The position numbers were made by a program, and so were the translations under genes. A model generated the notes under the pieces. That model did not search any database. It worked only from the letters and a program-made list of their open reading frames with translations, and was not told the DNA's origin. This document shows positions 10,552-20,230 of a DNA stretch of 64,000 nucleotides, one piece after another. The stretch covers positions 1,240,001-1,304,000 of the forward strand of contig NHZP01000013.1 of the NCBI GenBank assembly GCA_003313425.1. Direction: 5' to 3'. Origin of the DNA: Pseudopyrenochaeta lycopersici (taxonomy: Eukaryota > Ascomycota > Dothideomycetes > Pleosporales > Pseudopyrenochaetaceae). Position 1 is the first letter of the stretch; the number at the start of each line of letters is the position of its first letter.

Positions 10552-11981
10552 CTACAAAAACCAGCTCGTCAGAACAGCACCCAAGCATGTAGATAGCAGT
10601 GCAATAGAGCAGATATAGCTAACCCGGTATGTTGGACCGAACTTTGGCTGATAGATCTGCGGCCCAACGATACCCATGAGCTGGCAACTTGCATTCGTCA
10701 ACCCAATAGCTAGTCCAGCAGTCGTAGTGCCCCGTGCTGCCCTGATTCGCTCCGGCCAGATGATCGCGAAGAATGACTGGGAGGCTGCCGTTGCTATCAT
10801 TACGAAAATATACTTCGCAATTGGTTGCCTGACAGTAATGAGGAGAATGTAGCAAATGATCTGTGTAATCTCAACTCCAAGACCAGCGACCCACGGCGAG
10901 AGGCGTTTGGTGTGAATGAAGAATGCGAGTCCGCAAAGAATTACAAAGACGAGTGTAAATGGCGGCATGGTCATGACCTGTGAGATAGCCGTATTCGAAA
11001 TACCTAATTCGTATATTACCGTCGGCAGCACGAACGATATGCCCCAACCTCCGATTCCATGCGTAATCCAGATCATCAGGAAAGGAACGAACGTCGGGCT
11101 CTTGAACAAGCTCTTTATCTGCTCCAAATCAAACGTCTTTGCACGCATGGTTGGAGCTTGCTTGGGCAAGTCTACAAGAATGGCCTCACGTTCGTTCTCG
11201 GTAAGGAAATTGACGGTCTGAGGGTAATTTGGCAAGTAGAAAAAGGTATAGACTGCACACAATATGGCACGTATGCCTTCGAGGATGAAAAGCTAGTCTT
11301 AGTTAGCAAGCCAATGTTTTTGACAATGGCTCCTCGATTCCATACCCATCGCCAAGCAGCGAGCCCACCAATCCCGTTCATAAAGGAGATTGCATATGCC
11401 AGCAATCCGCTTATAGTCCCTGAGAACATGCCGCAAGCATAGAAGAAGGCAATACGTAACGGTAGTCGGTCAGTCGGGTACCAAAAGCTCAGATGATATA
11501 ATACTCCGGGGTAGAAACCAGCTTCAGCAAGGCCCAGGAAAAAGCGGCACGCCAGAATTCCTTCGTAGTTCTGTGTCGCGCCCTGGCACATCGAGATGAT
11601 TCCCCATGTAAACATGATACGACTCATCCACACACTGGGGCTGAAATACTTCAACATAAGCGTGGCCAGCGGTTCGAAGAACATATACGGGTAATAGAAG
11701 ATGCTCAAGGCCCATGCCCACTGAGAAGATGAAAGATTTCCGAGTTGCTTCTTGATGCCGGTGCCCTGTTCCAGGTTCATGATAGCCGTGTTTGAAATGT
11801 TGCTCACATGTATGCGCATAATTAAATACACAAAGGCATACCAGCAGAGCAGGCGTTTGTCGACTTTTCGGTGGGCGACTTTGAGAGTCGCGTCTGAGGG
11901 CGTGGTCGAGCTGACCTCAGAGTCAGGCACATCTTGGATCTCTTTCGTTGGAATACTGTCAAGCTCCTTGGTAGATGACAT
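10552..11981 (-). CDS. MFS transporter, Dal5/allantoate-permease-like (anion:cation symporter family)
   Basis: A plasma-membrane major-facilitator permease of the fungal Dal5/Tna1/Vht1 group, which takes up small organic anions such as ureidosuccinate, nicotinate or vitamins. Two exons: 11981-11346 and 11292-10552 (53-nt intron with GCTAACTAAG branch), 458 residues. Visible features are an acidic cytoplasmic N-terminus, RKVDKRLLCWYAFVYLIMRI as helix 1, ILACRFFLGLAEAGFYPGVL (typical of the family), a short central loop, and GLTNASCQLMGIVGPQIY in the C-terminal half. The stop directly follows the last helix (LTSWFL). One base further on, a continuing frame reads VAKDDKKRSIEDAQ to a stop at 10493, suggesting a one-base loss in the T run at 10556-10560. 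Divergent from the oxygenase gene. Substrate unknown. Confidence 0.87.
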
Positions 11982-12514
11982 TTGTAGATTACTCTACGCT
12001 CGAAACTTGACAAGTAATGTTCAAAAATGTGGTCAAGATAGGGCTGACAGAGTCCGAGGAACTGGGTCATTTATATCTGCTCCAAAATATTGGAGATCAG
12101 CGCTTTTCAGGGACAATCCCGTATGATAGTACTTCTTTCTTGCATATCCAACTTAATCCCTGGGCATCATTCAGCAAAAGCCACAAGCACGTCATGACAC
12201 TTGGTTTCTTAAGTTCGTAGTATCTATGAGATCTCTTCCGACTTCGCTCCGTTCCACAATAATGTCTCCATTAGGACAAAGCCGTCGGGTACTATTTGCC
12301 GACGTATGTTTTCAGGTGCGAGGAAGGACGTTGAGGCTGTCGAGACTTGTCGGGTATGCAAGCACGCTTCTTGGCGAGGAATTGCGTGCTCAACACCTCC
12401 GCTTCTGAGTCGCAACATCAAGGTGCGTCATTACCGACCACGGAAATAAGAACATCCCTTATATGATTCAAGAAGAACTTTGGGACTAAAACTTAAAATA
12501 AAACAGCTTGCAAG
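11982..12514. promoter_or_regulatory. Shared upstream region of the MFS permease and the oxygenase
   Basis: 533 bp between two divergent start codons. No operator was recognised; any co-regulation is inference from the arrangement. Confidence 0.35.
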
Positions 12515-13720
12515 ATGCCGTCAGCAACGGGTCCAGATCCTCCAGCAATCCCGAAATGGAAGCGACCAGGAAAGACAAACGAGCAACTTCAATGGGCAGA
12601 TATCAAAGTCATCGATCTGTCAACATATGATGAACCTGGTGGGAAGCAGAAGTTGGCGGAGGAACTACAAGACGCTGTAAGAGTGGTACTGCGATCTAAA
12701 GCCAGCGACTAATGGTTGATATAGGTGCACCATACGGGCTTTTTCAGCATTACCGGAACCGGATTCACACAGGAGGAAGTGGACCGCCAGTATGATATAG
12801 GTCAAGCTTACTTCGATCTGCCGCTTGAAGAGAAGAGCGACCCTAAATATCGGTGTAACTTCGCGCAGGGTAATTATTTCGGCTATCGAGCTGTAGGTTT
12901 CGAGGTCTTGCGATGCCTCCAGTACTAATGCTATTCATAGGCTAATGAGAAGACCATCATGGGTACCAACGTGCTCGACAACGTAGAATCAGTCAATATC
13001 CCTAAGTTCATTCCTGCAAACGAAAAGGAGCCGTTCCATCCATACCTCCGCCAATTCCAAGCGGAAATTGCAGACTTCTCAAGGCGATCGCTAGAGTTGG
13101 CTTCAAAGGTATTCACTTTGTTCTCTATAATCCTAGAGCTTCCCGAGGACTACTTCTCGAGACAGCATCTCTACGAAGACCAGTCTGAAGATCACTTGCG
13201 GTACATGATATACCGTCCGCGATCAAGTGAAGATGACGCCAAAGTGCAGAATACCTGGTCCCGCGCACACACCGACTTTGGAAGCCTAACACTCCTGTGG
13301 AGCCAAAATGTAGCAGGATTGCAACTCAAAACTCCAACTGGAGAGTGGAAATACGTACCTCCTGTCGACAATGGAATTATCTGCAACGTCGGTGATACAC
13401 TCGACTTCTGGTCAGCAGGTTACTTAAAGTCAACTATTCATCGAGTTCAACGGCCGCCAGAAGACCAGGCGCACATCCATCGCTTAGGTCTATTCTATTT
13501 CGTGCGCCCAGGTAATGAAGTAGATATCAAACCAGCGCCTTCGCCCCTGTTGAAGAGACTGGGTCGAATAGGAGAGGGCCAAGAAAATGCGACTCCGGTC
13601 AGAGGGCTCGAGTATGTTCGTGAACGGGTGAAGAACTACCATAATCACAATGATTATGCAGATATGAAGGGCAAGAAGTTCAAAGTTGGAAATTTAGAGA
13701 TTGAAGATGAAGCCGCATAG
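12515..13720 (+). CDS. 2-oxoglutarate/Fe(II)-dependent dioxygenase (isopenicillin-N-synthase-like)
   Basis: A cytosolic non-heme iron oxygenase that couples 2-oxoglutarate decarboxylation to oxidation of an unknown small substrate. Three exons (12515-12676, 12725-12892, 12941-13720; introns of 48 nt) give 369 residues with all junctions in phase. The N-terminal DIOX_N part includes VIDLSTYDEP and HHTGFFSITGTG. The catalytic jelly roll has H220-x-D222 (in RAHTDFGSLTLL), distal H277 (in STIHRV) and R291, which binds 2-oxoglutarate (HRLGLFYFVRP). All metal and cosubstrate ligands are present, so it should be active. It is divergent from an organic-anion permease, which would fit uptake and oxidation of one compound, but that is speculative. 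Confidence 0.9.
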
Positions 13721-13996
13721 GTGAAACATGACTGCTGCGCAATGAACTAGTTTACGATGTTGTTAGGCCGATCGGAGCTTTACGAACTGGATATTACATT
13801 ATTATAAAAAGCACAAGAAGAGGCTGTACTATTAAGAAACAAGGCAGGGGCGTAATCGGAACCCGTCCAAATAGCAGGACAGCGAGTCACCTAAATTGAA
13901 TAGGACCAAGATCCAGATGAAAGCAATCCCAAACCAAGAGCATTCGACTTAGCACCAACATTACTCCAAACAGCATGATCCCGCTTCGTCGGTCAT

Positions 13997-15529
13997 TCAA
14001 AATTTTTTCCCACTATCTGTCCTGTTCCTCTCGTTCCTCCCCTTTTGCCCCAGCCTCTCCCATACCCCAATCAGGTTCTTTACGGAGGAACCCGTGTTTC
14101 CAAGGAAACTCGGGACGTGCGTAGAGAGGCTGCGCCTTAGACCCGGTTCCTCATCCTGCTGGTCGATTTGGCGCAGCGATAGTTTGCGGACTAGGAACTT
14201 ACTAACACTTGCGCCGCTAACGGTATGAAATCGTTTCTTAATGCCAGGACGTGAGAAGGAGACGGGGGCGGGCTGAGTATGGTGAGGATCCTGCGGGTTG
14301 TCGATCTGGTCTCTGCTAGGAGAGGTGTAAAGGGGCTGAACTGAGCGTTCCTGTGGGTGCGTCTTTCTCTGGAGACGCGGGTTCTGCGAGTCATATCCAT
14401 CTCGCTCTGGAGAGTGAACATTTCGAAACGCTTGCCCTTGGGTGATTGACTTCCCGAACAATGATGTCATACCCCCATTCGAGGTCTCATTAAGCTCCCG
14501 ATGCACTTCAAATCCCTCCTTTTCAGACTTGTTGGCACTCACACTCAAACTCCTCACTATCTTGTTCACCCGCTTCAAGCTATCCACGCGACCAAGATCC
14601 CATCTGTGTGCTCTCGCTTCCCTCCTTCTCTGCTCTTCTTCCCAGCGATCAGCGTCCGCTTTACGCACCAGGTAGCCTTCAATCCATTTGGTCGGGCCAT
14701 CGACAACAACCGAAGGTTCAACCCAATCACATGCCTTACTCCAGTCTTTACCTCCTTTCATGAGCTCCTGCGTACGGATAGGGCCGGGCTCAGGTATAGG
14801 ACTGCCAAACGAATTCTCACCTACGTTTCCAAGCATTGTGAAAACAGCCCTCGGGCTACCAGTCGGCACATACGAACCCAAAGACAGACTAGTATCGCTC
14901 TGTGGTCGAAACATCTTGCTCCTTGTCCAGGGTCCATATGGGGTGGAGTCATCAATTGCTCTGACATGCTCTTTGACGGCTTGCATACTCTGCAGCTGCG
15001 GAGAGGGCTTGATATGGATGACTCCACTAGAATATGAGGCGATAGAGTCAACGGAAGACATGGTCATGGTGCGGCCTTGTTCAGTTGCTGGAAGTTTTGA
15101 GTCCGCATAACAGGATTGACTCTCAACAGTCGGCAGCAATGATTTTGTGCGAGTTGTTGGCTTGTACACTGGTGGCCTATTCTCAATAATAGTCGGCAAA
15201 TGTTTAGGTCTCATTGGCGAAGAAATATTGGCGGTGAACGAGGTGACAGGTTGAGCGCCATTAGACACATTTTTTGTATCTGAGCTAATCCTCGGTATCG
15301 TAGGATATATCGGAATCCTTGACGCGGTCCCAGGACTGAGGGGTCTGGGTATTAAACTCTGGTCCGTCATCTGTGTATTCATCAACTGTGGGAAGCTCTT
15401 GCACGTCTCTGGAGAAGAATGCCTAAATCTCTCAGTCCTTCGCAACGTTGGTGCCACCGCGGATATAGAGCTATCCATTAGGTCGACATTCTCCACCTCA
15501 GTTTGCCTTAGAGTAGCCACAGCCTTCAT
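13997..15529 (-). CDS. Hypothetical disordered Ser/Pro-rich protein
   Basis: A 510-residue single-exon reading frame with no family I recognise. It is rich in Ser, Pro, Thr and Arg. There is one more ordered part near the middle (KDWSKACDWVEPSVVVDG, WIEGYLVRKADADRWEEEQR), which looks like an amphipathic helix, and a basic C-terminal block (IKKRFHTVSG, KFLVRKLSLRQ). The long open frame, the sensible charge distribution and the lack of low-complexity frameshift artefacts support a real gene. It converges on the oxygenase gene with 276 bp between. Probably a cytoplasmic or nuclear regulatory/scaffold protein; function not assignable. Confidence 0.7.
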   Translation of the reverse strand: MKAVATLRQTEVENVDLMDSSISAVAPTLRRTERFRHSSPETCKSFPQLMNTQMTDQSLIPRPLSPGTASRIPIYPTIPRISSDTKNVSNGAQPVTSFTANISSPMRPKHLPTIIENRPPVYKPTTRTKSLLPTVESQSCYADSKLPATEQGRTMTMSSVDSIASYSSGVIHIKPSPQLQSMQAVKEHVRAIDDSTPYGPWTRSKMFRPQSDTSLSLGSYVPTGSPRAVFTMLGNVGENSFGSPIPEPGPIRTQELMKGGKDWSKACDWVEPSVVVDGPTKWIEGYLVRKADADRWEEEQRRREARAHRWDLGRVDSLKRVNKIVRSLSVSANKSEKEGFEVHRELNETSNGGMTSLFGKSITQGQAFRNVHSPERDGYDSQNPRLQRKTHPQERSVQPLYTSPSRDQIDNPQDPHHTQPAPVSFSRPGIKKRFHTVSGASVSKFLVRKLSLRQIDQQDEEPGLRRSLSTHVPSFLGNTGSSVKNLIGVWERLGQKGRNERNRTDSGKKF

Positions 15530-17413
15530 GTTTCTGGTCCTACGCTCGAATTACTCATCAGACGAACATTAATTAGCTTTTGCTTGGGGCATATGAGAAG
15601 AATTTAGATGAAGAGTGCATGTGTAGTCAAAGAAACAGCGGATTTGGCCTCTTACATTCTGCAATCGACAGACGAAGATGAGGAGCGGGACTACCAATTT
15701 CCTTTGATCCAGCATATAAATAACGGAAACGGTGCCAAAAGGAAAGAATTGAAGGGCCTAGAGCAGCGTCTCCGCGCCCATGAGCGGTTCATATTTGCTG
15801 AATCTGGCCACGAAGCGGGTATACAATATGTTCATTATAAACTCATAAACAACGATGGGCTAGGATGGGAATGTATCTGAGGCTCAGTGATAAGAAGTGA
15901 AACGGCTCTGGGAATCCTTTCCTTATTGAGTTCCTGTGTGATCAACTTGAGGAGCTTGGGCGGAGCCTTGCCATCAGAAACGATGGCGAATCTAGTGCTT
16001 GGGAACTGGCGTAAATGCACCAACAACTTGAAAGGGGCGGCTACAATTGGTGCGGATCAGCTGTTTTGCTGACATCATACAACATCCAGTTGGCCCCATG
16101 GCTCTCGCAACCTTGGAAGGAATGTCAGAGAAGACCCATGGGTCATACTCAATCTCTGCAGAACCAGGACTACCATTGTTGAGGGGAAGGTAACGCGGTA
16201 GATGGTGTCTTTTCAGTCATCATAGCCTAGAGTATCTGCGCGTATCTTGCATGGTTCAAGTCCAGGTTTTACAAATGCAGGATGATTATCAATTCCCCAA
16301 TGCTACAGCCTTCTTTAAAGTATAATTCTTTTCTTACAATGTAGTAACCACGTCTCAATTCCAGTGACCACACATGTACCAGACAATGAAGCAGCGTCGG
16401 TCTGTCCCGATTGGGGCCATTGCAGTGTACGAAGGGAATGGAAGGGAGATTTGAGACAGGGAGGAGGTATGAGTCCATACAACATACCAGTTGATACTAG
16501 ATCGGTGAAGCAAGCATTTGATATGGATGATACTTGAGATTCCAAGTTGGTTTTAAGGATGTACATATAGGCCGACGCAAGATCCTTGTATTGCAACAAT
16601 CTTCTATCATTGATGCGCCTTTTCACTGTTAAGGCGATGACAGCACGACACGAGGCGGGCAGCTTTCTTGAATTTCATCGAACTTGTGGCTGCAGACGCG
16701 ACTACTGCATCGGGAAGGGTGGGCGAGCAGGTCAAAGTGGTCTGGATAAGTGGGAATAGGCTTTGCACCAACCAGAGACGGTTATCTCACCAAACAAAGG
16801 CCAAAAGAGCCATGCGGGTCTGGTGGACACGGCCGACACCATCGGACATAGGGGAGAACTTGATTGCTGGTACTGTGGATAATTCGGCTGTTCTGTGAAG
16901 CATAATCGCAATCAGGTCTGTGAGAACAGGTGTCGAAGGCAACAACGACTACACGTGTTCCTGAATAATAGGACGCAGTTGGAAACACGATGAGTGGTTA
17001 GATACAGTGCATGTTTCGAAATATGAGGTGTATTTGCTGGTGAACAGGCAATCAAACGAGAATTCAGGGCCAGTTGGTGTTAAATCTAAGGTTGAGAGGA
17101 AGTGCCACCAGTGCAGTTCCCAGTGCAGTTCTGGAAGGTGCGAGGATATGCTCGCTATTACGACAAAGAGTCGTATCACTTTGCTTCGTTGCAGCATGCT
17201 GCGGACGATTTGGATGCGTCATAGGACTGGGACACAAATGCAAATTGGGCAAGGCAAAGCCTCGCAGAATGTTTCATTCCTGCAAGTGGGGTCATGGTGG
17301 GCAGCAGGCGCTTCACTCATACACCTTGCCACTGTTGATGTACCGTCTGAACGTACGCAAAGCTGCTGTAAGCATATGGTCTCTCTACACAACTTTGAAG
17401 ATAGTTGTTTGCC
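15530..17413. other. Intergenic, 1.9 kb, one doubtful small frame
   Basis: A 90-codon frame at 15608-15880 (plus) is charged and protein-like (LKGLEQRLRAHERFIFAESG) but has no recognised relative and lies 78 bp from the divergent start at 15529. I do not call it a gene. Other frames at 16269-17453 look like noise. A GGTTCAAGTCC at 16255-16265 resembles a tRNA B box, but no A box or cloverleaf was found. Confidence 0.4.
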
Positions 17414-19257
17414 CTACATCTGCCCCGCCATAGCTGGGCTGCCATGTCGCTGATCTAGATGATCGTAGTTCAGCTCAAACTCTCTCTGAAAACAAGTTAG
17501 CGATAGCACTTGAGATTCCATGGTAATCACATACTCTCTCCCGTCTCCAGTTGGTCACATCGAAGAACAAATACCATCCTCGCTCTTCTTTCGGCGACAA
17601 TCTTATTGGCGCTGGAAGATCAGGGTCCTTCATCATCCACTGCTGAAGCTTGATATGCCATCTCCAATCACGATTATACAGCTCCTGTGCCGCAATCTCT
17701 TGCAGAATATCCCTCGGGAATTGATAGAAGATAGCGAGGAGCGTCTCCGCAGAGAAACTCGTCATCTTGGAATGTAGCGGCGGGACATTTGTAACTGTGT
17801 ATGCCGCTGGCAGGGTGAAGTCTGGCGGTATTACTGGTTTGACGTTCGACTCCACGAACGGTGAGCCGAAAGTGGGATGTAGGGGTGAGTTATCTGGTCG
17901 ACTCAGATCCAAGCCCAGTACCGTGAGGTCTTGGCCCATTGCCAGCGAGGAATAATCCGGACTCTCCAGGGGTATCATCGAAAGTAACCCTGGTAGGCCG
18001 TATCTTTCTGAATCGTTCATCTCAGAAAGCTTCTTATGTAGCAGTATTTGTGTATTTGCTAAGCCAAGATTTTCGGTGCCGAAAGTCTGCTCGAATTGAT
18101 TTTGCGGTAGACGTTGACCTACGGGGGCAATGTCGCTGCCAGTCCGGGTACCAATTTGAGGTCCTAAGAAAGACAAATTGCTTGGTGTCTGTCCTGTTCG
18201 CTGGTTGCCCTAGGTAGTTTAGCTTAGAAAGACCTTAAAGCATGAAAATTACTTACTTCTTGTGAAGACTGATTTGCTCTTATGGCATCGAATGGTGTCC
18301 GTGACACTAATATTGTAAGCATTGATCTCCTTATACAAGCATTCGGCAGCTTACCAGCACCTGGCAAGCCTCTTCCGCCCACCGTGGGATTTATTGCTCG
18401 TTCTTGTTGGCTATCTGTCGGACTCGATAGACCGTTTCGTGTCTGTCCTAGGCCAGGAAAGGCGCCTGTATTTGCGTTGCTCCCAAACGCCGCGGCATTT
18501 TGTATCAGCCCTGCTCTTCGATCCGGACCAATCTCTCCAGGAGTATTTCCTAACGGAGGGAATTCTTCGATATTGCCCGTCTGCGGTTGAGCACCACCGG
18601 ACAATTGTCCAACTCCCCCTTGACCACCAAATCGGTAATCGTCGCCAGCTCCTGAGAATTGACTCTGTGATGAATCATCATGTCCTTGGCCCTGTAGTTG
18701 CTGATTCGCTGTCTGAGTGGCCTGCCCTTGTTGTTGCCCCTGCCCCTGCCCTTGCGGTCTCTGAATAGTATTCTGTTGGGTAGTTCGAAGAGTCGGATTC
18801 GCCCACATCTGCTGTGCGGAGGTATTCTGCTGCGCTTGAGGCGCGCCGGACAATGAAGGGAACTCCCTGCAGTCGACAACATTTAGCTTAAGCTCTTTGA
18901 CAGGGACAAAGCGGCAACAGGTTCGCAGCCAGTGGCTATTCCCGACTTTTACTTCTTCTTAGCGATGCTGCATGAAGACTTACTCAAGATTGAGCGGTGT
19001 ATGTGGTTGCGAGCCACCCATGGCTTGCGCAAAGCTTGACATAACACCACCGTTTGCTCGTGATTGTGCATTGGTTAGTCCTGGGGCACCGCCCATTTGG
19101 GCTCCAAACCCCCACTGAGATGCGCCTCCTACAATAGTACCCGTCAGTGATGGCTTGTGCCTCCCACTTCAAGAGCAATCTCACCCAGTTTCCCGTTCTG
19201 TAACCTGTTCGAGCCCAACGGGGCGCCGCGGCCAGCATTTTGCTGTGTTTGGAACAT
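17414..19257 (-). CDS. NOT2: CCR4-NOT complex subunit NOT2
   Basis: A scaffold subunit of the CCR4-NOT deadenylase and transcription complex. Six exons: 19257-19185, 19128-18984, 18866-18355, 18306-18257, 18209-17535 and 17485-17414, 508 residues, all phases consistent. The N-terminus is Gln/Gly-rich with NRLQNGKLG and EEFPSLSG, typical of fungal NOT2. The middle is a long Gln-rich tract. The C-terminal NOT2/3/5 box is unmistakable: FPRDILQEIAAQELYNRDWR, KEERGWYLFFDVTNWRRER, then REFELNYDHLDQRHG encoded by the last small exon. The start at 19257 is chosen because there is no other ATG on this strand back to about 19814. A distant non-adjacent first exon cannot be excluded. Confidence 0.93.
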
Positions 19258-20230
19258 GTTCGAGGGTAGGTTTTGTATCGTTTGCGCCCCCAGTCCTATC
19301 GCCAAACGTACGATTAGTATTGTACTGACTGCGCGACGGAGTGTCAGGAATTCGATGAGAGGAGAGATCAGGCTACGAGACGGAGCGTAGCAAGAGTAAC
19401 AGGTGCGCGACCAAGCTGTACCTGCCGAACACCAAGGACTCTGGTGGTGAGTAAGGTGCGTTCAGGTTGGAAGCGCAATGGTGGAGAGCCTCGTTGAGAA
19501 ATGCGGCGTGGTGTACGGCAGGTTTGAGCTTGTGATCGTGCGGTGCTGATGAAGGAACGAACCTGGGCGATTTATGTTATATGAGTGCTTACGAACCTGT
19601 GAGTATTGTTTCCTTTCCACTTTTGGCAGGGGAAGAAGCGTTATTCGCGATGCTAAAGTCGTAACTTCTTCGCGTATCCAAAGCTTGAGGTTCGCGATGG
19701 GCGATGCAGCCAAGACTATTAGTGCACGTATGGATTAGCGCGAGACACTCTGCGGGGAGGAGGAACCGCGGTGGATCGGCAGCCACAGAGGGAGAGAAGA
19801 GATGCCAATACACATGCACAAAGGTGACTCAGGGGGACTCTTGTGAATCCAGACTCGAGGTGTACCACGAGAACACGAGATTCAGTCATCTTTCTTATGC
19901 AGACCCAAGGCGGACATGTGATTTGAAAGGGTGCGACTGTAGACAACAATATAACATATCTCTTGACACCGTATCGTACAACCATTAGCAGCACACGCCT
20001 AAAGTAGTTAAGATTACTATACTTTTTCCGCGTAGCGCTCAGTTGCAATTGCATGAGCTCAAACGACGCGCAAGGATGACAAGATCCCACCATACGAAGA
20101 CACCACTTATTTACACTACATTTCGAATTCAACATCCTCTGTAAAAAGAGGCGGTGGGACGCCTATGCCATGCTTCCATCCTCATAAAAGACGCTAAAAC
20201 GACTGCAAAGTATAGGAAAGTCCTTGGAAA
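19258..20230. other. Intergenic: NOT2 promoter and 3' flank of the Zn2Cys6 gene
   Basis: About 1 kb with no supported gene. The minus strand lacks ATG codons for more than 500 bp upstream of NOT2. Confidence 0.5.

Noticed and set aside
15608..15880. 90-codon frame, charged, divergent from the hypothetical gene at 15529
   Set aside because: Composition is plausible but no family or conserved block was recognised; left as unsupported.
16255..16265. tRNA-like B box GGTTCAAGTCC
   Set aside because: No matching A box upstream and no cloverleaf could be drawn.
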